This document shows positions 32,600 through 40,540 of a DNA stretch of 46,351 bases, one piece after another. Each line of letters opens with the position of its first letter. Position 1 is the stretch's first letter. The stretch is from a virus: IMG/VR virus record IMGVR_UViG_3300047318_000434, positions 1-46,351 of that record; one strand, written 5' to 3'. The notes under the pieces were generated by a model. It was given only the letters and a program-made list of their open reading frames with translations. It did no database searches and was not told the DNA's origin. Position numbers and translations under genes: made by a program.

Positions 32600-35064
32600 G
32601 GCAGGTCACGCCCTTCGGTGCGGTACCGCAGGCGGCAACGGCAGTTGATGGTCAGGTGGAGCGGGGCGAGCTGATCGCCGGGGAACCGCATCGGGTAGCC
32701 GTCCACGTCGAACGGCCTGGTGACCGGCAGGGTGGTGCCGTCCACGGCCTCATGTGCGGGCCGTACGCGGTCGTCTCCGCGGGTGACCCAGGTGCGGACG
32801 ATGCCGGGGCCGATCGCCGCGGCGGTGGCCTCCGCGGTGCCGTTGACGGTGGCGACGGCCGCGGTCTCGGCGGCGCTCGCTATGGCCTTGGCTGCCATGT
32901 CGCCGAACGCGGTCCGCGCGAGCGCCACCAGGTCGTCAATGTCGTCGGCCGCCAATTGCCCCTGCACCAGGAGCGTGGTGACGCTGTCGAGGAAGCCGCG
33001 GGCGATGCTCTCGGCGGCTGCCACGGCGTCGAGGACAGCGGCGGTGATGCGCGGCGAGGCCTCCGGCGGCGGCTTGGGGGCGCCGAACGCGTCGGCGGTG
33101 CGCTGGGAGACGGTGGCGGCGATGCGGGCCAGGACCCGGGCGAGCGCGCCGGTGATCTCCTCCATCCACCGGTCCGTGCCGACGATGCGCGCCACGTCGA
33201 GCGTGGTGTCTCCGCCGCGGATGTCCGATGGGTCCTGCGCACGCCAGAACTTGGTGCCCTTGCGTGTCTTGGGGGAACGCAGCCGGGCGGCGATCACGCC
33301 GTCCTGCCGGGCGAACAGGGCCTCAAGGGCGAGGGCTATCGCCTCTTGCGCGCGGTCGAAATCGTCGTCGGTGACCTCGAACGAGGGGCCGTCATCATCC
33401 GTGCCGGACAGTGCCTTGGTTTGCAGGCCTCGGGCGTCCTCCACGGCGGCTGCGGCCTCGCCCGGGGCGGGCGGCAGCTCGTTGGCGGTGCGGGCATCGG
33501 CGACCGCGGCCGCGGCTTCCCCGGCGCCGGCGGGCTGCTCGATGCCGGTGCGGGCCTGCGAAACCGCGGCGGCCGCCGGGCCGTTCGTGTCCGGCAGTGC
33601 GCCGGGGCCGGCGGGCTGTCCGCCTTCGGCGCGGGCCTGCGCGACGACGTCGGCCGCCGATCCGTCCGCCTGCTGCTGTGTGGGGTCGAGCGGCGCGTTC
33701 GGTCCGCCCATGCCCGGGATGGCGCCTGCGCCGCCTTGTGTGGGGTCGCCGTTGCCTTGGATGCCGAGCGCCGCGGCGTCCTCCGGGCGCAGCGGCACGG
33801 GCGCCTTCTGCGGGCTGATCCACAGGGCGCGGGAGTGCGGGTTGTTGTAGGCGGGCATGCCCGCGCGGCGCCGGTACTCGTCAATGGAGATCAACCCGGC
33901 GTCGAACTCGGATCGGGCTTCCTCGCGGCGCTTGCGGCGCGGCAGCTCCAGCGCCTGAACCGTCGAGGTGTTGTAGCGGATCTTCAGATCCAGGTCGCCG
34001 ACGTCCCCGGCGAACGCGTCGCTGATCAGCGCAAGGTGGCCGAGCTCCGTGTGAATCCAGAACCCGTACTCTTCCTGCTCGGCGTTGTCGAAGGTGCGGC
34101 CGGAGGCGTTACCGGTGACGGACTCGGGGACACCGAACGCGCCGAGGATCTCGATCTTCGCGTTCTGCGAGGCATGCTCGTAGGCCATCTCGCGCGGCTT
34201 GGTCGCAAGGTCCACGTAGTTCATGCCGCCAGGGCCTGCGCCGACGACGGAGACGTGCCCGGCGTACTGGGAGCCGGGCAGGAACCGGGCCTCCAGTCGG
34301 TCCATGTCCGAATCGGTGAGCGAGCCCGTGTCCACGGCCACGATGCCGCCGGGCCGTGCGTCGTTGCGGATGAACGCCACGTTGTACAGGCGGGACAGGT
34401 GGTCGAGTTCGATGCTGATCCCGGCGGCTTCCAGCGGCGTGACACCGGAGAACGGATCGGTCGGGTGAGGCTTCCTGATCCAGCGCACCCGCTCCGGATC
34501 GAGCTCACGGACGTGCCCGTACAGGGTCGTGAACTCGAAGTGCTTGATGTACTCGCCCTTTTCGTCGGGCACGGGGATGACCCGGTCCGGCGGCAGCAGG
34601 TCGAGACGTGTGATGGTGCCGCGGTTGCTGCGGGTCACCTCAACGAACGCGCCCCGCTTGGATAGCAGGATCTGCGCGGACAGCCGCTTACGGAGCTGCG
34701 CCCCCGACTCCATCGGGTTCGCGTGCGGCCCGTTCAGGACCCGCAGAAGCGGATGGTCCTCAATGACTTCCTCGAACTCGCCGTCTTCGGTCAGGCCGCG
34801 CCCGATCTCCAGCGGAAGACGGGCGGCGTGCTCGCCCATCGTGTCGATGGCCTTGTAGACCCAGATGACGCGTTCGTATCCCTCGGTGACCACCCGGCCG
34901 AGGTCCCAGCCGTCGGCGCGGCCCTCGGTGCCCCACACGTTGGTCGTACCGGCGTAGGTGGTGGAGGTGTAGCCACCCGTCCACGTGATCGTTTTCGACT
35001 CGTCCGGCTGCGGTCCTGGGGTGACCAGTGAGCGCAGCGCGGGAAGCCAGCGGCGTCGGGCCAT
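32596..35064 (-). CDS. Portal protein fused to a MuF-like head morphogenesis domain
   Basis: The ATG at 35064 has GGGGAGGAG just upstream, giving 822 aa. Residues about 20-440 are an HK97-type portal, with an N-terminal segment, DLLPPDRVIPV, and the PGGIVAVD...GSLTDSDMDRL region of the family. Residues about 470-560 are Ala/Pro-rich imperfect repeats with AAAVxxARTxxELPPAPGE-type units. After a linker with TKALS and a helical region, the last 120 residues are a MuF (SPP1 gp7-like) domain: TWVTRGDDRVRPAHEAVDG and a terminal HLTINCRCRLRY. MuF domains usually form a separate minor head protein, though fused forms exist in actinophages. The portal makes the DNA entry channel. Confidence 0.9.
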   Translation of the reverse strand: MARRRWLPALRSLVTPGPQPDESKTITWTGGYTSTTYAGTTNVWGTEGRADGWDLGRVVTEGYERVIWVYKAIDTMGEHAARLPLEIGRGLTEDGEFEEVIEDHPLLRVLNGPHANPMESGAQLRKRLSAQILLSKRGAFVEVTRSNRGTITRLDLLPPDRVIPVPDEKGEYIKHFEFTTLYGHVRELDPERVRWIRKPHPTDPFSGVTPLEAAGISIELDHLSRLYNVAFIRNDARPGGIVAVDTGSLTDSDMDRLEARFLPGSQYAGHVSVVGAGPGGMNYVDLATKPREMAYEHASQNAKIEILGAFGVPESVTGNASGRTFDNAEQEEYGFWIHTELGHLALISDAFAGDVGDLDLKIRYNTSTVQALELPRRKRREEARSEFDAGLISIDEYRRRAGMPAYNNPHSRALWISPQKAPVPLRPEDAAALGIQGNGDPTQGGAGAIPGMGGPNAPLDPTQQQADGSAADVVAQARAEGGQPAGPGALPDTNGPAAAAVSQARTGIEQPAGAGEAAAAVADARTANELPPAPGEAAAAVEDARGLQTKALSGTDDDGPSFEVTDDDFDRAQEAIALALEALFARQDGVIAARLRSPKTRKGTKFWRAQDPSDIRGGDTTLDVARIVGTDRWMEEITGALARVLARIAATVSQRTADAFGAPKPPPEASPRITAAVLDAVAAAESIARGFLDSVTTLLVQGQLAADDIDDLVALARTAFGDMAAKAIASAAETAAVATVNGTAEATAAAIGPGIVRTWVTRGDDRVRPAHEAVDGTTLPVTRPFDVDGYPMRFPGDQLAPLHLTINCRCRLRYRTEGRDLP

Positions 35065-35065
35065 G

Positions 35066-35428
35066 TCACTCCTCCCCGCCGCACACCCACACCGCGACGG
35101 CAAGCAGGGCGGCGAACAGCAGGGACCACGGGTTCACGGAGTACGCCACCGCGGTGATCAGCATCAGGCCGGCGGAGAGAGCGCCGTAGCCGCCTACCAG
35201 CCGGATCAGGCGTGGCACGGGCGGTGTGGTCTGAAGGACTGCGCCGCCTGCCGTGGCGGTGAGGAGCCCGATCAGGAGCAGGGCCACGGCCGGTGATCCC
35301 ATGGACAGGGCTCCCAGCAGGCCGACCGTTCCGGCGCCGACCAGGAAGAGGCCGATCAGGTCGCGGGCGAGGCGTCGCCGCGGTGCCCGATGGCTGGGGA
35401 GCGGTGGGGGCTGCGTTGGAGGATTCAC
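35066..35428 (-). CDS. Multi-pass membrane protein upstream of the portal
   Basis: A 120-aa protein starting with a GTG and a Pro-rich, basic N-terminus (about 1-22). Four hydrophobic helices follow at about 23-42, 45-65, 75-92 and 95-115, and it ends CGGEE. No ribosome site precedes the GTG, but a short hairpin lies directly in front of it. Its stop is 1 nt from the portal start. The function is unknown. Similar small membrane proteins near phage packaging genes may act in exclusion or lysis timing. Confidence 0.65.
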   Translation of the reverse strand: MNPPTQPPPLPSHRAPRRRLARDLIGLFLVGAGTVGLLGALSMGSPAVALLLIGLLTATAGGAVLQTTPPVPRLIRLVGGYGALSAGLMLITAVAYSVNPWSLLFAALLAVAVWVCGGEE

Positions 35429-35463
35429 GCGGCGGACCGTAGGAAGGCCGCCGCGCTTGCGTC
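35429..35463 (-). promoter_or_regulatory. GACGCAAGC element with hairpin before the membrane protein gene
   Basis: On the minus strand GACGCAAGC (35463-35455) is followed directly by a 7-bp perfect inverted repeat (35448-35454 with 35429-35435), which abuts the GTG start at 35428. The stem would hide the start codon context and could control initiation. Confidence 0.4.
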
Positions 35464-35468
35464 GCGGG

Positions 35469-35630
35469 CTAGTCGCCCACGTCGATCACCGCGTACGCGA
35501 TGCCGAGCCAGGCCAGGACGGCGACGATGACGGCGACGGCTGCGGCGGCGCGGCCGTCCCCGCCTGTGTCGCGGTAGGTGAGGCCGCCGGAGATCGCGCC
35601 GCAGGCGAGACCAGCAAGGAAGACGCGCAT
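35469..35630 (-). CDS. Small two-helix membrane protein
   Basis: A 53-aa gene from ATG 35630 to TAG 35469, placed 12 nt after the upstream stop, with a weak TAGGA site. Helix one is about residues 2-17 and a longer Ala/Val/Ile helix spans about 28-49. A Gly/Asp turn links them and the protein ends in Asp. The codon bias is good (mostly C or G at third positions). The function is unknown. It forms a small membrane-protein cluster with the next gene. Confidence 0.65.
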   Translation of the reverse strand: MRVFLAGLACGAISGGLTYRDTGGDGRAAAAVAVIVAVLAWLGIAYAVIDVGD

Positions 35631-35642
35631 GTGGGGGGGTTC

Positions 35643-36092
35643 CTATCGGGCAGGGCGGGAGACGCCGGAGACGTAGGCGCTGATGCCGCGCCGCTGGATC
35701 TTGCCGCCCGGGATCAGCTTGGCGTTCTTCGGGCGCTCGGGAACCTTCCGCTTGGCGCGCACCGCCTGATCGCCGCCGATGAGGTGCCGGTTGTCCATGA
35801 GGGCCTCGCAGTCCCCGCCGACGACGTCCTCATAGGGGCGACGGCAGGCCCGGCAGTACACCTCCAGCGCATCGACGCGGGTGGCGGTGGGGGTCGTAAA
35901 CGAGCCGCGGAAGTCGGCTTGCTTCGCCACCCGGGCCTCAACCTTGATCTCCGCGGCGACGATCCACACGTGCGCGCGGGTGTCGGTCTGGACCGGCGGG
36001 GCGGCGGCCGGCGGGGGCGCGTCCAGTGGCTCATCGAAGATGTTGGCGAAGAGCCCGAGCTCTAGTTGGTCGCGTACTACCGCGGTCGTCAC
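35643..36092 (-). CDS. Zinc-ribbon-like phage protein
   Basis: A 149-aa protein starting at GTG 36092 with CGGAGGA upstream. The N-terminus is Pro/Ala-rich. The middle is a beta region (HVWIVAAEIKVEARV). The C-terminal half has YCRACRRPYEDVVGGDC and NRHLIGGD, that is two or three Cys and one His in a spacing that suggests a zinc ribbon or HNH-like fold. A basic tail follows. It heads the late operon where a terminase small subunit or packaging endonuclease would be expected, but I cannot assign either. Confidence 0.6.
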   Translation of the reverse strand: MTTAVVRDQLELGLFANIFDEPLDAPPPAAAPPVQTDTRAHVWIVAAEIKVEARVAKQADFRGSFTTPTATRVDALEVYCRACRRPYEDVVGGDCEALMDNRHLIGGDQAVRAKRKVPERPKNAKLIPGGKIQRRGISAYVSGVSRPAR

Positions 36093-36128
36093 GTGTGCGT
36101 CCTCCGGTACCTCAGTGGCCCCCCTGCG

Positions 36129-36144
36129 TCAACGTCTCAACGTC
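36129..36144 (-). promoter_or_regulatory. Tandem GACGTTGA repeat before the late operon
   Basis: GACGTTGA occurs twice head-to-tail on the minus strand (36144-36137 and 36136-36129), about 37-52 nt ahead of the first gene of the portal operon. TTGACG within it could also serve as a -35 box, but no matching -10 box is clear. It resembles the GACGTTAAC copies elsewhere. Confidence 0.45.
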
Positions 36145-36207
36145 ATATGGACGGAGTGAGCGCGCTGGGCGTTACACCTCGTCACTGCGGGGCGGGGATG
36201 AACGCAG

Positions 36208-36235
36208 AAACCCCCGCCCGGGGGGCAGGGGGTTT
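36208..36235 (-). terminator. Terminator between the cargo operon and the late operon
   Basis: A perfect 8-bp inverted repeat, AAACCCCC / GGGGGTTT, with a 12-nt GC-rich loop lies just past the GNAT stop. Read leftward it ends in TTT, so it fits a rho-independent terminator that separates the cargo genes from the phage structural genes. Confidence 0.65.
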
Positions 36236-36260
36236 GAGGAGGAGGGAGGCAGGCGGCGGG

Positions 36261-37127
36261 TCAGAGCTTGGCCACGCTGACGAACCCCAGTGAGCGAAGG
36301 CCTTCGGCCTGGCACAGCCGGTCCGAGGCGCCCCCGATCTCGGTCTGCAAGAGCTGGTAGTCAGCGCCGTGCGTGGCTCCCCATGCCATAGCGGCGCGCC
36401 ACAGGGCGCGGCCGTGGCCGTGGCCGCGGTGCTCGGGCAGAACGCCGAAGTACTGCGGCAGGAGCCGGGTTGCCCCGGCCGAGTCGGGCATGGTCTCCAT
36501 GGGGCCGATCGCCCCTACGACGCGAGCTCCGTCGGTGGCAGCCAGGACAGGGCCGACGGAGCCGGTCTGCATCTGGCTGTGGAGGAATGCGAACCCGTCG
36601 CTGGTCAGCCGGTCGGCGAACGCGGCGAACGTCTCCCGTGTCGGCTGTGGCAGGACGTCCACCGCGCGGATGGGGCCGGGCTGGTCCTCGATCCTGGGGT
36701 GGGTGAATGGCTTCAACTGGACTCGGGTGACCGTGGTCCCGGCCGGTGGCGTCTCGTCGGGGCCGTGGAAGGTGACCACCCGGGCGGTGGAGACGCGATG
36801 GCCGGCGGTGAGCTTGGCGGCCAGGCTTGCGGCTTCTTCAGCGGCGGGCCCGTAGGTGTAGACCGTGAGGGTGCCGCTGCCGCGGGTGCGCAGCGTGGGG
36901 ATCAGAGTCCGGGCGGTGGTGTGCTCGATGTGCTCGGGCAACACCGTTTCATCCTTCGTCTCGGTCCAGCGCTGATCCTTGTCGTAGGGCAGGAACGTGC
37001 CGGTTCCGGCGACGCGCTGCACGTCATCGAACAGGGCCGGGGCCAGGGCGTCGGGGTGGACGGGGCCGATCGTCGGCACGTACGGCACCTGGATCACGGG
37101 GTGCAACCAGTCCCACAGCAAACGCAT
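36261..37127 (-). CDS. GNAT-family acetyltransferase of the RiPP-like locus
   Basis: A 288-aa protein. The C-terminal half has the acetyl-CoA-binding GNAT core: ARVVGAIGPM (strand), then QYFGVLPEHRGHGHGRALWRAAM (the R/Q-x-x-G-x-G/A loop) and a final LGFVSV strand. The N-terminal 160 residues are unusual and may recognise the substrate. It is the last gene of the operon, after the precursor peptide and a strong hairpin. In this setting it could acetylate the mature peptide or confer self-protection. The fold is certain; the substrate is inferred. Confidence 0.8.
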   Translation of the reverse strand: MRLLWDWLHPVIQVPYVPTIGPVHPDALAPALFDDVQRVAGTGTFLPYDKDQRWTETKDETVLPEHIEHTTARTLIPTLRTRGSGTLTVYTYGPAAEEAASLAAKLTAGHRVSTARVVTFHGPDETPPAGTTVTRVQLKPFTHPRIEDQPGPIRAVDVLPQPTRETFAAFADRLTSDGFAFLHSQMQTGSVGPVLAATDGARVVGAIGPMETMPDSAGATRLLPQYFGVLPEHRGHGHGRALWRAAMAWGATHGADYQLLQTEIGGASDRLCQAEGLRSLGFVSVAKL

Positions 37128-37158
37128 GGGGCCAACGCTACTCGTCTGCCACGCACGG

Positions 37159-37193
37159 CTCGGGCCCCGGCGCGGAATACGTCGGGGCCCGAG
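37159..37193 (-). terminator. Hairpin between precursor peptide gene and GNAT gene
   Basis: A perfect 11-bp inverted repeat, CTCGGGCCCCG / CGGGGCCCGAG, with a 13-nt loop and no T-run. In RiPP operons such stems after the precursor often give partial termination or 3' protection, so that more precursor than enzyme is made. Confidence 0.6.
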
Positions 37194-37216
37194 TGATTGT
37201 TACCGGTTGCGACCGG

Positions 37217-37420
37217 TTAGTGCGGGTTGTCGTCGCCCGCGTTGCAGCTGCACTTCGCGCTGTCCATGAGCGCGTCCATGTTGGTGATGCCGGTGATCTG
37301 GGTGACCGGCTGGACGGGGACGGGGGCCGGTCGTGTGAAGTACGGCAGGCCTTCGCCCTGGGTGGGCCCGTCGTCCGGGAGCGGGCGCCTGGGGGAGATC
37401 TCGACTGCTACAGCGGTCAT
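37217..37420 (-). CDS. Putative RiPP precursor peptide
   Basis: A 67-aa peptide encoded 2 nt after the radical SAM gene stop. Residues 1-45 look like a leader (Pro-rich, with GLPYFTRPAPVPVQPVTQI). The C-terminus TNMDALMDSAKCSCNAGDDNPH is the likely core, with Cys57, Cys59, two Asp and a terminal His. A short, Cys-containing peptide next to a SPASM enzyme is the standard layout of radical-SAM RiPPs, in which Cys or other side chains are cross-linked. I do not recognise this core. The cleavage point and the modification are unknown. Confidence 0.65.
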   Translation of the reverse strand: MTAVAVEISPRRPLPDDGPTQGEGLPYFTRPAPVPVQPVTQITGITNMDALMDSAKCSCNAGDDNPH

Positions 37421-37422
37421 GT

Positions 37423-38538
37423 TCACCCTGCTTTCTTCTGTCCGTGCTGGCAGTAGCTCGCCAGCGGGGCTTTCGCCTCCTGGTAGTGCTTGGCCAGGGG
37501 CCTGCATACGGTGCAGGAACCGGAGAGCGTGCAGCCTGAGCAGCCTCCGGTGCGAAGCATCAGGCGGTCCGCGATCGCGCCCAGTCGGGCGAGGCCCTCG
37601 ATTCCCTCTTGGGGGAGGCTGATCTGGTCGTCGCGGCCGATTTTGCAGATGGACACCAGGCCGTGCGGGTCCATGTGGAAGAAGGTGTGTCCGGCGTTGC
37701 AGCCCGTGAACTGCTTCCGCATCCGCAGGTGTTCCTTGGACTGCGCGGTGAGGACTTCCCCGCCCCCGTAGATGGTGGGGGTCATGTTCGTGTAGACCTC
37801 GCGCTCCACACCCCACCGGTCGCAGAGGTCGATCATCGCCTGTTCTTCGTGGGCGTTGTCCTCGGTGACGATGACGCTCATGCGCAGCGGCAGCCGGGCC
37901 CGCCGGGCGGCGTTCATGCCCTGGACGAACAGGTCCCAGGCGCCTGCGCGCTGCGTCAGCTCGTCATAACTGGCCTTCGTCGCGCCGTACATGGAGACCG
38001 TGACGCGGTACGGCGGGCACTCCTCGAAGAGGCGCAGCAGGTTCTCGCGCCACAGCAGTGAGCCGTTGGTGGAGACCGTGAGCATCATGCCGAGCTCGAA
38101 CGCGTGCCGGTACGAGCGCATGAAGTCCTTGTCGACGACTGGCTCACCGCCCGTGATCTGAAGCCACAGCACCCCGGCCCCGGCCATGGTTTCCAGGCAG
38201 CGCAGCTTGTCCGCCAGCGGCATGCCGCTGTTCACCTTGAGCCCGAGATAGCAGTGTTTGCAGGCGTAGTTACAGCCGAGGTTGACCTCCCAGCTCGCTT
38301 TCGAGTAGCCCCAGGGGGACGGCTGCCGGACGAGCAGGAAGTCACCCGCCGGCCGCCCGGCCGTGTCCATGCCCCACTGGTCGCGGACGGCGTGGGCCAG
38401 CCACGCGGGTGCGGGCTGGGCAGGGTCGTGGGCCCGCAGCTCCTCATAGTTCGCTTCGGGCAGGAGAAGGCCGTCTTTGTGGCCGGGCCGCAGGAGCAAG
38501 TGCTGTTCTAGGAACGGGCTCGCGATCAGGGTGTACAC
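37423..38538 (-). CDS. Radical SAM/SPASM peptide maturase
   Basis: A 371-aa enzyme starting at a GTG with CTGGAGG upstream. Cys89, Cys93 and Cys96 (CNYACKHC) form the CxxxCxxC site for the SAM-binding 4Fe-4S cluster, and GGEP follows near 135. The C-terminal region has GCNAGHTFF...GLVSICKIG and then CSGCTLSGSCTVC...YC, the Cys pattern of a SPASM domain with auxiliary clusters. The first 80 residues may hold a leader-binding part. It should install a radical-made bond, for example a thioether or a carbon-carbon link, on the adjacent precursor. The upstream gene overlaps it by 13 nt. Confidence 0.85.
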   Translation of the reverse strand: MYTLIASPFLEQHLLLRPGHKDGLLLPEANYEELRAHDPAQPAPAWLAHAVRDQWGMDTAGRPAGDFLLVRQPSPWGYSKASWEVNLGCNYACKHCYLGLKVNSGMPLADKLRCLETMAGAGVLWLQITGGEPVVDKDFMRSYRHAFELGMMLTVSTNGSLLWRENLLRLFEECPPYRVTVSMYGATKASYDELTQRAGAWDLFVQGMNAARRARLPLRMSVIVTEDNAHEEQAMIDLCDRWGVEREVYTNMTPTIYGGGEVLTAQSKEHLRMRKQFTGCNAGHTFFHMDPHGLVSICKIGRDDQISLPQEGIEGLARLGAIADRLMLRTGGCSGCTLSGSCTVCRPLAKHYQEAKAPLASYCQHGQKKAG

Positions 38539-39161
38539 GAGGCCTCCAGGGGGCTTGAGCTGTCACGGAGTTCGGGCATGTCGACCAGCGTCACGTCCAC
38601 CAGGGACGCGGCGAGCTGGGAGCCGACCATCCACCGGGCGCGCGCGGAGCTGAAGAGAGCCACGTCCCGCGCGCCGGGAATCGGGGGAGGGCCGGGCAGG
38701 TACATCTGGCCATAGACGCCGTCGAGAATGACCCGGCCTGCGCGTACCGCCACGACGTTGTCGCGCAGGTGCGGGCACAGGCGAGCCGCTACGGCCGCGC
38801 ACGGGGCGCATACCGGCGGGTGCGTCGTCACCTCGTCCTCGGGCCAGCCTCGCTCACCGTCGGCCCGGTGGTCTTCCAGCAGCCACAGCCAGCCGAGTTC
38901 GTTGCGGTCCGCGGGGCCGCCGCACACCTGGCACAGGAGCCGCCGCATCGCGCGTCGCTGCCGGGGCCCATGGACCTTGCCGTACTCGGGGCGGCCCGCC
39001 CCCTGCTTCAGCGCCCACGGCTGCCAGGACACCCCCGTCGTGTCGCGTGGCTGCCCCGCCAGGATGATGCCGTCTCCGGCCTGGAGGACGCGGGGCATCG
39101 GCTTGTGCTCGCCGCTCCAGGCGGTGATGTACGGCACGGAGGTTCGCGCGTGGGTCTTCAT
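38526..39161 (-). CDS. Cys-rich protein of the RiPP-like locus, unknown function
   Basis: A 211-aa protein from ATG 39161 with a GAGAG site. It has CQVCGG at about 76-81 and CAPCAAVAARLCPHL at about 117-131, giving two CxxC pairs plus Cys and His that should hold a metal, probably zinc. The N-terminal part contains PRVLQAGDGIILAGQP. It overlaps the radical SAM gene, so the two are likely made together. Whether it serves peptide processing or is a hitch-hiking gene is not visible; I know no function for this family. Confidence 0.65.
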   Translation of the reverse strand: MKTHARTSVPYITAWSGEHKPMPRVLQAGDGIILAGQPRDTTGVSWQPWALKQGAGRPEYGKVHGPRQRRAMRRLLCQVCGGPADRNELGWLWLLEDHRADGERGWPEDEVTTHPPVCAPCAAVAARLCPHLRDNVVAVRAGRVILDGVYGQMYLPGPPPIPGARDVALFSSARARWMVGSQLAASLVDVTLVDMPELRDSSSPLEASCTP

Positions 39162-39234
39162 CTCTCATCTCACTCGTGGCAGGGCGTGACGGGTAGTGGG
39201 ACCGGCCCCGGGCAGCAGACACCGCACGCAGAGA

Positions 39235-39828
39235 TCAGGAGATCGTGCTCAGCACTGATCCGAGGAGTGTTTCGTGAGGCGCGGGGCCGGGCTGGTAGTG
39301 GTCGAGCAGGTTCCGCAGGGCCTTCGGCGGAACGAGCCGGTCACCGCGGCAGGGGCGCAGCCAGTAGGGGCCCGGCGGCTCTGCCGCCGTCATCACGGGT
39401 AGGGCGACGTGGTGCGGGCGGCCGAGGCACGATGCGTACCGGTGCGGCTCCCACTGCTCGCTGGTGCCGGGCGGTACGAACCAGATGAGCCACGACCGTT
39501 GAGGGTCTTCGATCACTGGTCCGCACGCGTCGGGCTGTTCGTTGCCGTTGCCCTGGATGCCGTCCATGGCCTTTATGGCGGCGTACGCCTGCGGGCCGCT
39601 CGCCGTGACGACGACGTCGAAGAAGCGGCCGCCTAACGGCAGTTGCAGCACCCGCTGGTGCTGTAGCGCCATCAGGCTGCGTACGCGGGCGGCCAGGTCG
39701 CCCATGTCCGGGGCTACGGATCGGGGGACCATGGGCGCGGTGCTCGTCGGGAAGCGGACAGGGGCCGCGTCCGGCAGTTCCCGGATCGGGTCGAGCTCCC
39801 TGCGGGGCAGCTGCTGGGCGAGACTCAC
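39235..39828 (-). CDS. Unknown protein coupled to the HATPase
   Basis: A 197-aa protein. GTG 39828 overlaps the HATPase stop (GTGA), which excludes the much longer frame that reaches 40467. Features are PVIEDPQRSWLIWFVPPGTSEQW, GPYWLRPCRGDRLVPP and a C-terminal helix ending LGSVLSTIS. There are no membrane segments. The pairing with a small histidine-kinase-like ATPase next to a TPR regulator is a layout I associate with Streptomyces regulatory clusters. Function not recognised. Confidence 0.65.
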   Translation of the reverse strand: MSLAQQLPRRELDPIRELPDAAPVRFPTSTAPMVPRSVAPDMGDLAARVRSLMALQHQRVLQLPLGGRFFDVVVTASGPQAYAAIKAMDGIQGNGNEQPDACGPVIEDPQRSWLIWFVPPGTSEQWEPHRYASCLGRPHHVALPVMTAAEPPGPYWLRPCRGDRLVPPKALRNLLDHYQPGPAPHETLLGSVLSTIS

Positions 39829-40409
39829 TCCGCCTTCTCCCCCCAGCTCGGGGGAACGAGCGCTTTGACGGTCTTGCCCACGACCATTCCGTCGCCGTCT
39901 CGCTTCTCGTCCCATGACAGTTCGGCCCGGTAGTGCTTCACCCACCACAGCCCGCGGCCGTTGGGGTGGTCGGCGGAGGTCACCGCAGCGAAGTTGGGGA
40001 AGTCGGGGTTGTCGTCGTCCACCTCGATGAGGAGTTCTTCCGTGTTCGGGAGCACCGTCAGCCGCAGGCCCACGCAGCCGTCGCTGAACGGGTTGCCGTG
40101 ATTGGCGGCGTTGTCCACGAGCTTGTCGGTGATCCGCGCCGCCACGTCGACGTTCCCGGGCCAGCGGGCGACAGTGAGTCGAGGGCGCACCCGCAACCGG
40201 GCGTTGGGGCCGGCCGCCGCGTTCGCCAGCAGCTTGGTTTCCCACCTGTACCGAGGCATCTCCTGCTCCTCCAGCGGCAGGAGGAGCACCGTGGAACTCA
40301 CCGGGTGTGTCTCGGCTGCGAGTTCGGCGGCCTCGCCGGGCGGAGCATCGGTCCTGGGCGCTTCCGCGTCGCGTAAGGGGGAAGCTGTGTGCTGCGTTGG
40401 CGGGTTCAC
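39825..40409 (-). CDS. Histidine-kinase-like ATPase (HATPase) protein
   Basis: The longest frame is 194 aa from GTG 40409. The GHKL ATP-binding core shows the N box DKLVDNAANHG, the G1 box VDDDNPDF and the G2 box GRGLWWV. There is no histidine phosphorylation domain, as in anti-sigma-type kinases and the many small Streptomyces HATPases. An internal ATG at 40259 has GGAGGAG upstream and gives a 144-aa protein of the usual size, so it may be the true start. The extra 50 residues are Pro/Ala-rich and include a TTA codon (codon 12), which would make the long form bldA-dependent. Confidence 0.75.
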   Translation of the reverse strand: MNPPTQHTASPLRDAEAPRTDAPPGEAAELAAETHPVSSTVLLLPLEEQEMPRYRWETKLLANAAAGPNARLRVRPRLTVARWPGNVDVAARITDKLVDNAANHGNPFSDGCVGLRLTVLPNTEELLIEVDDDNPDFPNFAAVTSADHPNGRGLWWVKHYRAELSWDEKRDGDGMVVGKTVKALVPPSWGEKAE

Positions 40410-40540
40410 GGGGGACTCCCAGATTCACGATTGTGCACGGTCGGACACTCTCAGCGAGCGCTGTCACGAGCGTTGCAATCGTGTGTGGACGGATCTACCC
40501 CCATACCGCCCCCGGCCTTTGGAGAGAAGTTGACGGTTCT

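Noticed and set aside
32656-34665. Plus-strand open frame of 669 codons
   Set aside because: Antisense to the portal-MuF gene.
39829-40467. Longer N-terminus for the unknown gene at 39235-39828
   Set aside because: The extension is a shadow of the HATPase gene; GTG 39828 overlaps its stop.
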